Below are positions 63,101-64,000 of a stretch of 64,000 nucleotides of DNA, piece by piece. Origin of the DNA: Trichomonas vaginalis G3 (Eukaryota > Parabasalia > Trichomonadida > Trichomonadidae); assembly GCF_026262505.1 (NCBI RefSeq), contig NC_067206.1:8088879-8152878 (forward strand), in the 5' to 3' direction. A program made the position numbers and the translations under genes. The stretch's first letter is position 1. Each line of letters begins with the position of its first letter. The notes under the pieces are model-generated. The model was not told the DNA's origin. It saw nothing but the letters and a program-made list of their open reading frames with translations, and searched no databases.

Positions 63101-64000
63101 ATACTGCGAATAGAAATAAACAAGTTACATATATATAAAGTTTATTTAAATATAATCACCATTGGATTCAATCACGCGTTCGCAGCGATCGATCCAGGCT
63201 TGAAAGACACGCTTTAAATCATCATGAGAAAAATTGCTCAAATTGCTCTCTTACAAAATTTTCAAGATCATCTGGACTCGCGAATTCGCGTCCTTCAGCT
63301 CTCTTTTTTAGCGTGCCGAATAAATAAAAGTCAGAGGGTGCAATATCAGGTGAATAAATTGGGTTTGGAACAACTTTGACATTGTTTTCCAACAAGTAAT
63401 TCATTACCTTATGACTTTTGTGAACTCTTGAATTATCAAAATGAATTGCAAACTTTTGTTTTTGTTGTTTGGATTTCTCAAACTCATCAGAATTGATAAT
63501 TTGAGTAAGAACATTGTCAATTAGATACTGAGCATTCATCGTATTAGGTTTTTGAAGAATATCAATTGCGATGATGCCATTCACGCCCAAAAAACCGACA
63601 ACATCATCATTGGTGTGTCAATTTTTTTCTTCGGGAATGTTTGCGGATTTTCATCCTTCGGGATCCACATGATTTTGGCTTCTGTTGCATATTGAAACCA
63701 AGACTCGTCCCCTGTTACTAAAAAGCGAAACTTCTTGGATTGATACGCACCCAATATAGAGAGGAGCTCTTTCGAAGATTGGACTCTAGATTTTTTTTGA
63801 ACTGAATTAAGGTTGTGCGGAACCCAACGTGTATACGCTAGTTTGTAGTTCAAATAATTGTGCAGATAATAACTGACTGTTGTACGTGGTATCTGTGTCA
63901 TCTCCTCTATCCTTCTGAGTGATGCTCTTGGGTCTTCATCTAGCGCTTGAAGAATTGCTTTGATTTTTCTTTGATCCGGCGATTTTTTGTCAATTTTATG
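63068..64000. mobile_element. Mariner transposon, second copy, cut by window edge
   Basis: Starts GGGTGTCCAAAGGTG after TA at 63066-63067, same orientation and nearly same sequence as 46803-48102. Runs past the window. Confidence 0.9.
63146..64000 (-). pseudogene. Mariner transposase, frameshifted
   Basis: Nearly identical to the intact gene at 46881-47897, but with one extra A near 63229-63233, one C missing near 63585, and one T missing near 63992. The catalytic Asp motifs are still readable. All three differences lie in or beside homopolymer runs, so they may be true decay or sequencing errors. Confidence 0.88.

Larger units (their letters stand above)
48190..64000. mobile_element. Maverick element M3, continues past the window
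   Basis: The left end begins AAAGTTAGTAT near 48186 with a dyad (48203-48237) and two subterminal motifs, as in M2. Genes follow in the same order as M2 and continue into the polymerase gene, which M2 lacks. Interrupted at 63067 by a mariner. The right end, and any major capsid gene, must lie beyond the window. Confidence 0.85.

Overview
This window looks like nuclear DNA of a trichomonad protist, most likely Trichomonas vaginalis. The evidence is AT-rich, intron-free genes with TCAYW-type initiator (Inr) elements a few bases before the ATG, a mariner transposon carrying a DD34D transposase, and large Maverick (Polinton) elements. No gene can be tied to a species by sequence reading alone, so the species is inference.

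Host islands lie at 1-3622 and 27463-34260. They hold a CAMK-like protein kinase, two nearly identical Tctex-1 dynein light chains in tail-to-tail orientation, a Brr6/Brl1-like nuclear-envelope protein, a 459-residue helical-repeat-like protein, and about 4.6 kb of AT-rich DNA with one degenerate tRNA-like sequence.

Maverick 1 (M1, 3629-27456, 23.8 kb) is complete. It has 68-70 bp terminal inverted repeats that start with an A-run, and a 6-bp target duplication AATTTA. It carries a putative double-jelly-roll major capsid protein, a minor-capsid-like protein, a packaging ATPase, an SF3 (D5-like) helicase, KilA-N regulators (one with a T5orf172 nuclease-like tail), an integrase, a phage-like tail-fibre protein, an amphipathic small virion-like protein and a Dam-like adenine methyltransferase. 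Many of these are frameshifted, so the element is decaying. No DNA polymerase B is visible in it.

A second lineage occupies 34264 to the right edge as two head-to-tail copies. M2 (34264 to about 48189) is decayed and lacks its right part. M3 (about 48190 to beyond 64000) is better preserved. Both carry, in the same order, a basic glycine/alanine-rich virion-like protein, a minor-capsid-like protein, the packaging ATPase, small paired genes, a tail-fibre gene, an integrase and KilA-N genes. M3 also carries a protein-primed family-B DNA polymerase, interrupted at 63067 by a mariner copy that runs off the window. A second, intact mariner (46803-48102) lies at the M2/M3 junction.

The most unusual signals are these: (1) a family of intergenic dyads whose arms change together between copies while the layout stays fixed; (2) small GC-rich two-stem palindromes lying in frame in two unrelated proteins; (3) phage-type tail fibres with collar/HxH C-termini and, in M2, collagen triplets; (4) two upstream-motif classes that divide replication/regulatory genes from virion genes; (5) large 25-bp repeat arrays in M1. 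These suggest a virus-like programme: KilA-N and replication genes from an A/T-box promoter, virion genes from a TAAATG-like promoter.
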